A stretch of 64,000 nt of DNA. Source: Latescibacteria bacterium UBA6620 (GTDB lineage Bacteria; Latescibacterota; UBA2968). Shown piece by piece: positions 18,055-26,640 of this stretch (positions are counted from its first letter, which is position 1; each line of letters opens with the position of its first letter). The notes beneath the pieces were generated by a model. It worked only from the letters and a program-made list of their open reading frames with translations, was not told the DNA's origin and did no database searches. The translations under genes were made by a program, and so were the position numbers. Location of the stretch: assembly GCA_002433075.1 (NCBI GenBank), contig DJHM01000056.1:37399-101398 (forward strand), written 5' to 3'.

Positions 18055-20437
18055 CCTGACGTTTTCCTGAAGCGAGGACCGTGGCAATGATCCCGGTCGC
18101 AAGTCCGCTCGACAGAGCGTTTAACCCGATGTCCTTCCACTCGAAAACTCTATTCGGCAGGATCCACTGAATCGTCTCGTCGATCGTCCCTGCCACGCTG
18201 GCCAGGCCCCATCCCAGCAGACACGAGGCCCCTGTGCCCAGGTCCAGCCGAAAGGCGCGGAAAGCAAGCAAACTCAGGAGTCCATATTCGGCGAGGTGAA
18301 ACCGCTCGGCCGGCGACGTGTTCAGACGGAAGAGCAGCCACGCGTAGGCCACAGCAAGACAGATCAACCCGCCATAAACCACCGGTTTTACGCCACGACG
18401 AACCATCGTTGCGATCACCACGATCCCCACAATCCCGACGGCAACAGATCCCCCGTAGTCGATGCGCCCCTTCGTGTACTTGAGAAGGGCGCCCCACACT
18501 TCTGGCATCACGCCCAGTGTCGCGAACACCAACAATGTGTAGACGATCACAAGAGACCACGCCCACGTCCTTTCTGGTCCGATTCGACGCGCCAATGGCG
18601 AGAGCAGTCCAGCCACGAGCGCAGCGGCGAGCACCCAAGCGAACGCATCGGTCGCAGGGATCTGGCGAACCCGGGCCAAGACTTCCCAGCCTCCCGCGAC
18701 AAGCCCTTCGAAAAGAATGCCCGCCTCCCCCCAGACAAAGAGGGCCGCAGGGACCACTCGGCCAGACCCGTCCAGCGTGGCCTCTCCATAGGGTTGGATC
18801 CTGAATGTCACCCAGGAGCTCGTCACGCCCTCGGGCCCGACTACGCGGAACGAAAACGGATTGTAGAGAGTGAGCATGTTCCACATTTCTGCCGTGAACG
18901 GCCCGTGCCGTGATGACCCTCCGGTCGCGTCAAGTACTCCCGACAGATCGTAGGCCCCTTCCCCAACGTCGTATTCGATCCGGTAGGCCACTCCCGCTTG
19001 CCCCGTCCATTCGACCGTGACCTCCTTCGCATCCCGTTCATAGTGAAGCGTGTCTCCGTCTGTTGGGAACAGGATGTCCAGGCCCCCAGAGTGCGACTGC
19101 GTCGCAAGCACCTCCGTCGTATCCACAGACGGTGGGCGAGTGTCCAGAACCCAGCGATGCAGTTCAGTGCGCATGGCCCGGCCGATCTCTACCTGTACAT
19201 CCCATACGTCTTGCAGTTCTTTCGGGTCGCGAACCAGGTCGTAGAGCTCGTACTTGTCCGTTTCAGGCCCAAGCGTATGGATGAGCTTCCACGACGGCGT
19301 CCTCATCGCCCGGATCCGGACCTTCATCATCTCAGGCGTTGCCTGATATCCACCAGGTGTTGTCTCGGTAAAGGCAGGGCGTTCGGTCACGGGCTCTCCG
19401 GAGAACAACGGCTTCAGACTCCGACCTTGAACACTCTCCGGTATCGGAAGCCCGAGAAGATCGAGCACGGTGGGCATCACATCCACGTTCTGGACCTGAC
19501 CAGAATACCGCATTCCGTTGGGAATCAATCCAGGACACGTCACGATCAGGGGAATCCGCAGCAGTTCATCGTAGGCTGAACCCTTGAACGAAGTAGAAGG
19601 GTGCCCCACGAACCCATGTTCCAGGAGTTCCTCGCCGTGGTCCGCCGTCACGATCACGAGGGTTCGTTCGTAAAGCCCGAGGTGCCGGAGCGTTGCGACG
19701 AGGGGCCGAACGAAAGTTTCGTCCATTTCTCGAATCTGACCGTCATAGAGCGCATCCAGCCACGCCGAGTCGCCGGGTTCGAACTGCACCGAACCCATCG
19801 GGATCGTCACGTTCTTTCTTACCACGTCTGCACGCTGGCGCGCGAACCCGTCGTCGAGCGAATCACCCGCATAAAGTGTGTCGAAAGGCGCGGATGGAGC
19901 GAACGGCAAGTGGAGGTTGCGATAATGATAGTAGATGAAGAAAGGCGTGTGTCGATACGCTTCCAACGCCTCGAATAGAACCCGGTCGCCCTCCGGAAGA
20001 TACTGATCCCGATCCTCGTAGCTCCGCTGCAGTCCGATGCCGCTCAGGTTGGGTATCGAGGAAAGGTAAAGGATATCCGGCACTGCGTAGCCGGCACGAG
20101 ACAGTTCTGTCGCGAGGGTCGGCGTAGCCGTGTTCAACGATTTTCCACGGACATCCACACCGTGGGTCGGTGCGAACTGACCCGTCAGGACGGAAAGCAG
20201 GCCTGGGGACGTCCACGACGAAGACGAAATGGCCTGCTCGAACAACGCCCCGTCCCCGGCCAACGCATCGAGGTGAGGGCTGGTTGCGCGAGAATATCCG
20301 TGAGCGCTCAAACGATCCGGGCGAAACGTATCGACCGTAACCAGGAGCACATTGTACTGAATCGGGATAGATTGACTGTAGGTGGATGAACAGACGAAAG
20401 CTACAGCCGCAAATCCGGCAGCCCGTAGCAACCGCAT
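18047..20437 (-). CDS. AlkP/sulfatase-superfamily protein fused to VanZ-like membrane domain
   Basis: 796 residues. After a signal-like N-terminus (about 1-22), an alkaline-phosphatase-superfamily catalytic domain runs to about 500: D36 in LLVTVDTFRPDR, T76 in SSWTSPGLLSVLTG, and D266/H267 and H279 in TADHGEELLEHGFVGH. The formylglycine Cys of true sulfatases (CxPxR) is replaced by Thr and the Arg is absent, as in phosphoglycerol/phosphoethanolamine transferases, so sulfatase activity is unlikely. A beta-rich section follows, then several membrane helices ending in a VanZ-like domain (FHLAEYGLLSLLAF; TIDETIQWILPNRVFEWKD). ATG 20437 shares one base with the upstream stop (TGATG); the frame extends further upstream but that part is antisense or overlapping and lacks the signal. 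Confidence 0.8.
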   Translation of the reverse strand: MRLLRAAGFAAVAFVCSSTYSQSIPIQYNVLLVTVDTFRPDRLSAHGYSRATSPHLDALAGDGALFEQAISSSSWTSPGLLSVLTGQFAPTHGVDVRGKSLNTATPTLATELSRAGYAVPDILYLSSIPNLSGIGLQRSYEDRDQYLPEGDRVLFEALEAYRHTPFFIYYHYRNLHLPFAPSAPFDTLYAGDSLDDGFARQRADVVRKNVTIPMGSVQFEPGDSAWLDALYDGQIREMDETFVRPLVATLRHLGLYERTLVIVTADHGEELLEHGFVGHPSTSFKGSAYDELLRIPLIVTCPGLIPNGMRYSGQVQNVDVMPTVLDLLGLPIPESVQGRSLKPLFSGEPVTERPAFTETTPGGYQATPEMMKVRIRAMRTPSWKLIHTLGPETDKYELYDLVRDPKELQDVWDVQVEIGRAMRTELHRWVLDTRPPSVDTTEVLATQSHSGGLDILFPTDGDTLHYERDAKEVTVEWTGQAGVAYRIEYDVGEGAYDLSGVLDATGGSSRHGPFTAEMWNMLTLYNPFSFRVVGPEGVTSSWVTFRIQPYGEATLDGSGRVVPAALFVWGEAGILFEGLVAGGWEVLARVRQIPATDAFAWVLAAALVAGLLSPLARRIGPERTWAWSLVIVYTLLVFATLGVMPEVWGALLKYTKGRIDYGGSVAVGIVGIVVIATMVRRGVKPVVYGGLICLAVAYAWLLFRLNTSPAERFHLAEYGLLSLLAFRAFRLDLGTGASCLLGWGLASVAGTIDETIQWILPNRVFEWKDIGLNALSSGLATGIIATVLASGKRQDA

Positions 20438-21678
20438 CAGGACCGAAGTGTTTCGACCGGGTCCAATGCGGCCGCGCTTCGTGCGGGAAGGAAGGCGAAC
20501 AACAGGCACAGAGTGAGTGCGACACCCGTCACAACCGCCAGATCGAAGATCCTGACGTCCACAGGAAGTGCGTTTACAATGAAGAGGTCTCCCGGGAGCA
20601 TCAGCGGTTCGAAAAGTATCTGAATCCCGCAGATGCCCAGCCCCGCTACGACACCTCCGACCACGCCCACGACCCCCATCCTCAGCCCCGTCAGCGCGAA
20701 GATGCGGGTGATCGAGTACCCCTGGGCTCCCATCGCTTTCAGGATCCCGATCTCCTTCCTCTGCTCCGCCACGTTCAGGGAGACGATGCTGATGATGTTG
20801 AATCCCGCGATCACGACGATCAGAGACAGGCCCAGGTAGAACGACCATTTTTCGAGCTGAATTGAAGCATACAGATTCCCGTGTTCGGCCATCCATGGCG
20901 AGGCAACCAGTTCCCCCGCAAGATCGTCAGCGATCTTCGAAGCCACTTGCCCGGCCAGAAGCGGATCACGCAGGCGAATCCGGTAGCCGTCGATGGCGCC
21001 TCCCATTCGGAGATCACGATCCGCGGCGTCCAACGAGATCAGAGAAAGCCCTCCATCGAATTCAGCGTAGCCCGTACTGAAGATGCCCGTCACGATGTAG
21101 CGTCTCACCGGCGGTGTGCGACCCGTTCCGATCTGTTGCGGAGGAAAAGCCAGCCGAACCTCTGAGCCTACCGAAGCACCCAGGCGGTCTGCGAGGTAGC
21201 TGCCGACAACAACTCCGTAGACATCTTCCTCTTCCGGCTGGAGACCCACATCGAGCGTTCCCGCCCACAGAAACCGTGAGAGATCGCTCGTCGAGGCCAG
21301 CCCCTCCTCGTCTATCGACAGGACTCGAGTGGCAGCCTGGTAGGCGCCCGCCATGCCACGGCGCATGACGAACCCCTGGCTCGATCGAAACCGGGCAACG
21401 CCTGTGACCCCACGAACATCTTCCAGGCGCTCAGCCACCGAACCCGGATCCGTGAACGCTGATCGATCCGGCGTCCGGATCACGACGTGGGGATGCAGAG
21501 AAAGCAACCGCTCCCACAGAAGCCCGCTAAAGCCGTTCATCACGGATAGAACGATGATCGTAGCGGCCACTCCAACACCGACGCCCCCACTCGCGATACG
21601 AGAGGTGATCGACACGCGTCTCCGTCTCCGGATCGCACGCGTCTGACGACGCGCCACGAAGCGCTCGTAGGTCATCAT
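20437..21678 (-). CDS. LolC/LolE-type ABC transporter permease (FtsX fold)
   Basis: 413 residues. One N-terminal helix (VGVGVAATIIVLSVMNGFSG), a periplasmic domain of about 200 residues, then three C-terminal helices with the conserved LNVAEQRKEIGILKAMGAQ between the first two, and the closing PARSAAALDPVETLRS. This is the layout of lipoprotein-releasing permeases that, with the LolD ATPase, detach lipoproteins from the inner membrane. ATG 21678 overlaps the stop of the second permease gene by 4 bp. No LolD-like ATPase is encoded anywhere in the window. It could instead be a MacB-type exporter subunit, but the short periplasmic domain favours LolC/E. Confidence 0.85.
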   Translation of the reverse strand: MMTYERFVARRQTRAIRRRRRVSITSRIASGGVGVGVAATIIVLSVMNGFSGLLWERLLSLHPHVVIRTPDRSAFTDPGSVAERLEDVRGVTGVARFRSSQGFVMRRGMAGAYQAATRVLSIDEEGLASTSDLSRFLWAGTLDVGLQPEEEDVYGVVVGSYLADRLGASVGSEVRLAFPPQQIGTGRTPPVRRYIVTGIFSTGYAEFDGGLSLISLDAADRDLRMGGAIDGYRIRLRDPLLAGQVASKIADDLAGELVASPWMAEHGNLYASIQLEKWSFYLGLSLIVVIAGFNIISIVSLNVAEQRKEIGILKAMGAQGYSITRIFALTGLRMGVVGVVGGVVAGLGICGIQILFEPLMLPGDLFIVNALPVDVRIFDLAVVTGVALTLCLLFAFLPARSAAALDPVETLRS

Positions 21679-22934
21679 CCTGTTCTCAGCGCCTCAACCA
21701 CCGAAAGGCCGCCCGCATCGCGAGACGGAAGGAGCGTGAACAGCGAGCAAAGGAGCACGGCCAGTGCCGCAACAAGCGCGAAGTCTGTACCTACCATCTT
21801 GACCGGCAAGGAATCAATCATGTAGACATCGCCCCTCAGCCGAATCACACGGTACGTTACCTGCGCCCAGCAAAGAGTGGCGCCAAAGGCACATCCCAGC
21901 GCGGTTCCCACTGCACCCATTGCGATTCCCTGAAGCGTAAACACGCGCACGATCCGGCGGGGCTCGCAGCCCATTGCCTTGAGGATTCCGATGTCCTTGC
22001 GACGCTCGATCACCCCGATTGTCATGACGCTCACCACATTGAACGCCGCTACGATGACGATCAGACTCAGAGCGATCACCGAGAACCACTTCTGCATGCG
22101 GATCCACACGTAGAGGTTTCCGTGTTCGTGAATCCAGGACGTCACGAACATCCCAGTGCCTTCAGCCTCGACAACCGGTCGGAGCGATTCTGCGGCCGCT
22201 TCGGCATCGAACGGATTCCTGAGCCGTACACGCAGTCCCGATACGTGGTTCGCCCAACCGAGATCACGTTGAAGCGCCTCGAGGGGAACGAACAGCAGAT
22301 TGTCGTCGAACTCGAAGTAGCCTGTCGCGAAAATGCCCGTGATACGATATCGACGAAGCGGCGGAACGCGCCCCACAAGCAACTGTTTCGGCACAGTGCT
22401 GATGTGAATCTCGTCGCCCACTCCGGCTTGCAACCGGGTTGCGAGATGCTGCCCGATCACCGCGCCGAAAATACCGGGCTCGCGTTCGATCTCGATTTTT
22501 CCGTCCCCCTCGGCCAGGTAGGGTTCGATCTGAATAGTCGAGCGAAGCGCTTCACCCGACGTGGCCCGGACGAGCACGCCCGACCTGCGAAGGGCCCCGT
22601 GATCCGGTTTGTGAAGCACGAAGCCTTCAGCCTGCCCGAAGGGCTCGACGGACAGGACGTGTTTGTCTTCCCCGACCTCCCGAGCGATCCGATCGTGATC
22701 TCCGAACGGCTCCGTAAAGGAACGACGAATGAGAAGGTGCGCGTTGACACTCAGCAGTCGGTCGTTGATCGTCTCCGCGTACCCATTCATCACGGACAGC
22801 ACGATGACCAAAGCGGCGACACCGATGGCCACCCCCAGGCAGGCGACAACCGCCCCGAACCTCAACCGGCGATGTCCTCTGATCGCGTGGAAGTAACGCC
22901 AACCGAGCAGACGCTCGAGAAAGCAGAGCCTCAC
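21675..22934 (-). CDS. LolC/LolE-type ABC transporter permease, partner
   Basis: 419 residues; paralogue of the preceding permease with the same four-helix FtsX layout (CLGVAIGVAALVIVLSVMNG near residue 30; IGVIERRKDIGILKAMGCEP in the C-terminal part; DAGGLSVVEALRTG at the end). The frame is open further upstream, but GTG 22934 is chosen: it makes the 4-bp GTGA overlap with the WecA-like stop seen elsewhere in this operon and gives the family-like N-terminus RLCFLERLLGWRYF. A heterodimer of the two permeases is the natural reading, as in LolCE. An alternative ATG lies 18 nt upstream at 22952. Confidence 0.83.
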   Translation of the reverse strand: MRLCFLERLLGWRYFHAIRGHRRLRFGAVVACLGVAIGVAALVIVLSVMNGYAETINDRLLSVNAHLLIRRSFTEPFGDHDRIAREVGEDKHVLSVEPFGQAEGFVLHKPDHGALRRSGVLVRATSGEALRSTIQIEPYLAEGDGKIEIEREPGIFGAVIGQHLATRLQAGVGDEIHISTVPKQLLVGRVPPLRRYRITGIFATGYFEFDDNLLFVPLEALQRDLGWANHVSGLRVRLRNPFDAEAAAESLRPVVEAEGTGMFVTSWIHEHGNLYVWIRMQKWFSVIALSLIVIVAAFNVVSVMTIGVIERRKDIGILKAMGCEPRRIVRVFTLQGIAMGAVGTALGCAFGATLCWAQVTYRVIRLRGDVYMIDSLPVKMVGTDFALVAALAVLLCSLFTLLPSRDAGGLSVVEALRTG

Positions 22935-23935
22935 ACCGCCTCCCTCGACCATCGACGCTCGATTGCCACGGTAGAAATCGCGAATGACAGCAACCCCAGA
23001 CCGACCAGACTGTAGCCGTGAGTGAAATATCCGGCCACAACCAGAACAGCCCCTGTCGTCAGGGCGATCGTATGCAACCCATAGACGAAAACGACAGCGA
23101 GGTGCGACCATCCCATTCGCACCAGCCTCTGATACAGGTGGAACCGGTGAGCCATCGTCACGTTCTCACCCTTGAGTGCTCTCCGAAGGATCGTGTAGAC
23201 GGAATCGAAGACGAAGGTCCCCATGATGGCCCCCGATAGCCAGATCGGGATTCCCTCTCGCTGTGCGACCACAGCCAGCGTACACAGAACCAGTCCGAGC
23301 AGATGCCCACCCACATCCCCCATGAACACCCTCGCCGTGGGAAGATTCCATATGAGAAATCCGAGAGATGCGCACGCCAGCAGGACCGCCATAGGCGCAT
23401 AGGACGACCCTCCCATCCACATCACCACACCAAATCCGGCCGCCGCAAGCACGCCCTCCGTACCCGCCAGTCCGTCGATGCCATCCATGAAGTTGTACAG
23501 GTTCTGGCCTGCCACGTAAAGAAACCAGGTAATGGCTGGCCCCATCCATCCAAGATCGAGCTCTACCCCGCCAGGGAGAGAGACCATTTGCAAGGGACCC
23601 ATGACGTGAATGGCGATCACAGCCGCGACGGTCTGCACACCCAGCTTGGCCAATCGACCCATCGGTCTCAATTCGTCGCGAGCGAAAATAGCAAGAACGA
23701 TGACGATCGCACCCAGACCCCACGTGTCCCACGGTGTGCCGACCGTGATTGTGTAGACGAAACACCCGGAAAGGAACCCAATCATGAGACCCGCCCCGCC
23801 GAGCGTTGCCGTCGGAGTGTCGTGCGAGCTGCGCTCGTTCGGCACATCAACGAAACCAAAGCGAGGCAGGAACCGGAGTACGATGTAGGTAGCCACGCAG
23901 GCACCCACCACCGACACCACGCTAGCCAGAATCAT
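22931..23935 (-). CDS. WecA/MraY-family sugar-1-phosphate transferase (glycosyltransferase 4)
   Basis: 334 residues, about ten membrane helices. Family motifs: DVPNERSSHDTPTATLGGAG near the N-terminus, the catalytic Asp-rich YNFMDGIDGLAG (about residue 155), and VFMGDVGGHLLG (about 213). These enzymes transfer a sugar-1-phosphate to undecaprenyl phosphate, starting O-antigen, enterobacterial common antigen or exopolysaccharide assembly at the cytoplasmic face. The motif pattern and the SSHD segment fit WecA-like rather than MraY. ATG 23935 overlaps the upstream epimerase stop by 4 bp. It is the likely initiating enzyme for the glycan handled by the operon's O-antigen ligase. Confidence 0.88.
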   Translation of the reverse strand: MILASVVSVVGACVATYIVLRFLPRFGFVDVPNERSSHDTPTATLGGAGLMIGFLSGCFVYTITVGTPWDTWGLGAIVIVLAIFARDELRPMGRLAKLGVQTVAAVIAIHVMGPLQMVSLPGGVELDLGWMGPAITWFLYVAGQNLYNFMDGIDGLAGTEGVLAAAGFGVVMWMGGSSYAPMAVLLACASLGFLIWNLPTARVFMGDVGGHLLGLVLCTLAVVAQREGIPIWLSGAIMGTFVFDSVYTILRRALKGENVTMAHRFHLYQRLVRMGWSHLAVVFVYGLHTIALTTGAVLVVAGYFTHGYSLVGLGLLSFAISTVAIERRWSREAV

Positions 23936-24783
23936 GCCTGGAGCTCGAGCCGTCGCATGGCGGTCAACCCCTCGACGAAACTTCGAGGTGCGAAGCCGAA
24001 GTCTTCACTCGCTCGATCGATCGAAAATGCACGGTCCTCCCTCATCCTGAGGATTCGATCTCGGAACGCTCTACGACCGGTTGCCGCCGAGAAGGAACGT
24101 GCGGCCGTCTCACACAAGGAACCCGGAAGGTAGAGCTTCGCGACCGTCCGCTCTTCAATTTCCGCAATTCGATCGACCATCCGGGAATAGGTCATCGGTT
24201 CGGGTCCAGCGATCTCATACACACCTCCGTGCGTCGACCGACGCGGAATCGCGTCAGCCACCGCCTGCGCCACATCTTCTACGAACACGGGCTGAACGAG
24301 ACGATGACCCCCGTCCAGAATGGGAACGAACCGGTGGGAACGGATCCACTTGCCCAGTCGCGACACATTCCGGTCGCCAGAGCCGAAGATCATCGTCGGC
24401 CTGAAGATCGTCCACTCGATATCCTGCTCCATTACGATCTCTTCACCCGCAGTTACCGCCTCGGATTCTGGAGTGCGAACACTCGAAACGCTCCAGGTTG
24501 AACTAAAGTAAAGGACGCGCTCCACACCCGTGTCGGCACTCACACGCGCACGGGAACCGGCAATTGCGATCGGGGCGACGTGAACGACCGCGTCGGCCTC
24601 CGACAAACCGGGAAGGGACGAGAAGCCGGTCAGGCATCCTTCGACAAGGTCCACCGAAGACGGCAAGATGCGCCTGGCCATCGTGCGATCTCGCACCAAG
24701 CATCGGCACGTCTCTCCCGCAGCCAACAAAGCGTCGACCACAAACCGTCCAGTGAAGCCCGTTCCTCCCGTCACGTAGATCAT
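23932..24783 (-). CDS. NAD(P)-binding epimerase/reductase (NmrA/NDUFA9-like atypical SDR)
   Basis: 283 residues. N-terminal Rossmann motif IYVTGGTGFTGRFVV, then DAVVHVAPIA. The middle lacks the usual YxxxK but has FRPTMIFGSGDRN and FVEDVAQAVADAI, typical of the complex-I-NDUFA9-like/atypical SDR branch. It lies upstream of the WecA-like gene, so nucleotide-sugar or lipid-linked sugar modification is plausible. Without the Tyr-Lys pair, the redox chemistry is uncertain and it may bind NAD(P) structurally. ATG 24783. Confidence 0.75.
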   Translation of the reverse strand: MIYVTGGTGFTGRFVVDALLAAGETCRCLVRDRTMARRILPSSVDLVEGCLTGFSSLPGLSEADAVVHVAPIAIAGSRARVSADTGVERVLYFSSTWSVSSVRTPESEAVTAGEEIVMEQDIEWTIFRPTMIFGSGDRNVSRLGKWIRSHRFVPILDGGHRLVQPVFVEDVAQAVADAIPRRSTHGGVYEIAGPEPMTYSRMVDRIAEIEERTVAKLYLPGSLCETAARSFSAATGRRAFRDRILRMREDRAFSIDRASEDFGFAPRSFVEGLTAMRRLELQA

Positions 24784-24810
24784 GGGTTCAACTGTTCCCT
24801 CGAGGGTTCG

Positions 24811-25809
24811 TCAGAACCCCCTCATCAGACACACCAGGACCCCATCGGCGACCGTTCTGCGTTGTTGAATGAACCGTCGACTCCGTAGAATCGATCCGAG
24901 CTCTCGCACGACCCATGCCATCGCCTCGGGAAATACACGTACACAAGAGGGTCTTCGAACCAAAAACAACGCCCACATTCCTATCTCCGCGATCAGCAGA
25001 TAAGGAAACAGTCTGACGAACAGACCCGGTGACGCATTCTTCAGCACCGTCGTGTACCGATTCTTGACAATGTGACGTTGAAATTCAGGCGTCTTATCGA
25101 GCACTCGAATCTGGCCTCCGGTCGAAGCGCTCCCAACGTGTCGGGCCCTTGCATTCGGCACATAGATGCAGTGCCATCCTCGAAGATTCGCGCGCCAGGC
25201 CAGATCGAGATCCTCTACGTAGGCAAAATATCGTTCGTCGTAGACATCCCCGAGCTCGGCGACATCATCCAGCATCGCTCGACGGCAGAAGATAGCCGCT
25301 CCGCTTCCGGCGAAAACGCGCTGACCGGGTGCTTCCGAATCCGTATTGACCAGCGAGATCCTTCTTAGAAGAAAGCGTCCGGCGTAGTCTACGCCATTCC
25401 CATCCGCCCTGAGCAACTGCCCGGCGATCCAGCCGACTTCCTCCCGCCCCTCGATCGCTTCCAGCGCGCGCTCGATGAAGTCAGGCTCCAGATACACATC
25501 GTTGTTAAGGATCAGAACGTAAGGGGAGGACGTCGCGCGTATGGCGGAGTTGTAGCCGGTACAGAAGCCCTCGTTGATCGGGCGGGTAAGCAACCGTACC
25601 GAAGGGTATTGTGAGCGGATGATCGCGGGAGAACCGTCGATCGAACCGTTGTCGACGACAACGATTTCCTGTGGCGGGCGAGTCTGGGAAAGAACGGCAT
25701 CCAGACAACGCGAAACGTAAGAAGCGCCATTCCAGTTGGCGATAGCCACCGAAACGGCGCTCTGATTTTGCCGGTCGCTCAAAGCGAAATCACAACCGAT
25801 TCTTTTCAA
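24811..25809 (-). CDS. Family 2 glycosyltransferase
   Basis: 332 residues. GT-A fold landmarks: SVAIANWNGASYVSRCLDAV at the start of the domain, VVVDNGSIDGSP, the DxD-like motif in LILNNDVYLEPDFIE, and DERYFAYVEDLDLAWRANLRG, which is typical of rhamnosyltransferase-type GT2 enzymes. A C-terminal hydrophobic stretch (RLFPYLLIAEIGMWALFLV) may anchor it to the membrane. The start is uncertain: TTG 25809 gives a 20-bp overlap with the upstream gene, while TTG 25782 would begin just before the domain; neither has a good Shine-Dalgarno. It adds sugars to the glycan of this operon. Confidence 0.85.
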   Translation of the reverse strand: MKRIGCDFALSDRQNQSAVSVAIANWNGASYVSRCLDAVLSQTRPPQEIVVVDNGSIDGSPAIIRSQYPSVRLLTRPINEGFCTGYNSAIRATSSPYVLILNNDVYLEPDFIERALEAIEGREEVGWIAGQLLRADGNGVDYAGRFLLRRISLVNTDSEAPGQRVFAGSGAAIFCRRAMLDDVAELGDVYDERYFAYVEDLDLAWRANLRGWHCIYVPNARARHVGSASTGGQIRVLDKTPEFQRHIVKNRYTTVLKNASPGLFVRLFPYLLIAEIGMWALFLVRRPSCVRVFPEAMAWVVRELGSILRSRRFIQQRRTVADGVLVCLMRGF

Positions 25810-26560
25810 GACCTCGAAGACGATCTCTCAGCACGGCCGCCCGCTCGTATTTCTCGTCGGCGATGGCTTCCTGCAGTTGCTCGGCGAGTCGCTGTTTGAG
25901 ACTTATCGGCCGGTTTTCGGTAATCTCCTGGCGCCACGCTTCAAGTGCGTGAACCTCTTCTCGATCGTCGGACAGGTCGGGATCCTCGAAGGCGCTCAAC
26001 AACTGCTGGATCCTCTCGATGCCTCGGTCGACGACCGCGATGGCACCGTCGTAGTCGTCGTCGAGTAGCCTCAACTCCCCCCTGGCCCGGGTATTCACCA
26101 TGGTCACATAAGGCCGATATTGCTCGAACATCATCTTCTGTTCATCGCCCTTCGAATGCTTGGCAACCAGATCGAAGATCGCCAGGTTGTGATTCGTATC
26201 GGAGATCACCCGATCGAAGTCTCCCAGTCGCAGGAGACAGATGTATCGATGGTAAAATTGAAGTCCTTCCTGACCGAGTGCCTCGCAGTCGTCGTCCCCC
26301 AAAACGAAGTCTGGATCTTCCGCTTTTTTCTCATAGTACTCGAGAAGCGTCGCCAACTCGTTCGGCTGCGTTCCGTCGGGGCGACCCTCCAACTCCATCT
26401 GCAACATTCCCAGATCCACGCGAACCTGAAGTTTCTCCCGACCATCCACCCCTTCGACCTTGCGAGCGCAGATGTCTTCGGGGTTGAATTCCCAATTGTT
26501 CAGAATGCGGGAGATGTCTTCCATCTTAAGACCTTTGTGAAATCGCCTGAATCCCTTCAT
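25790..26560 (-). CDS. UvrB/UvrC-motif protein of unknown function
   Basis: 256 residues. The C-terminus carries a UvrB/UvrC (UVR) helical-hairpin motif (LAEQLQEAIADEKYERAAVL, about 224-243), also found in McsA and ClpC-type partners. The N-terminal ~190 residues (MEDISRILNNWEFNPEDI and ELEGRPDGTQPNELATLLEY) form a domain common in planctomycete and acidobacterial proteins annotated only as UvrB/UvrC motif-containing. There is no nuclease or helicase domain. Two starts are possible: ATG 26560, with GGAGG 11 nt upstream, and ATG 26524 (MEDIS), where homology begins. A protein-protein adaptor role is likely; a DNA-repair role is not supported. Confidence 0.8.
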   Translation of the reverse strand: MKGFRRFHKGLKMEDISRILNNWEFNPEDICARKVEGVDGREKLQVRVDLGMLQMELEGRPDGTQPNELATLLEYYEKKAEDPDFVLGDDDCEALGQEGLQFYHRYICLLRLGDFDRVISDTNHNLAIFDLVAKHSKGDEQKMMFEQYRPYVTMVNTRARGELRLLDDDYDGAIAVVDRGIERIQQLLSAFEDPDLSDDREEVHALEAWRQEITENRPISLKQRLAEQLQEAIADEKYERAAVLRDRLRGLEKNRL

Positions 26561-26640
26561 CGCCGCGAGCCCTCCGAGGCTAATTCAGTAGCAGCAGGCA
26601 GGAGCGCAATGCGAAAATATGAAAAAACGGGTGGGTCGAG

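Noticed and set aside
18047..20437. Annotation as a genuine sulfatase
   Set aside because: The formylglycine Cys and following Arg of the sulfatase signature are absent (Thr and Leu instead).
20438..20896. N-terminal extension of the AlkP/VanZ protein
   Set aside because: It overlaps the FtsX permease in another frame; the signal peptide and the TGATG junction place the start at 20437.
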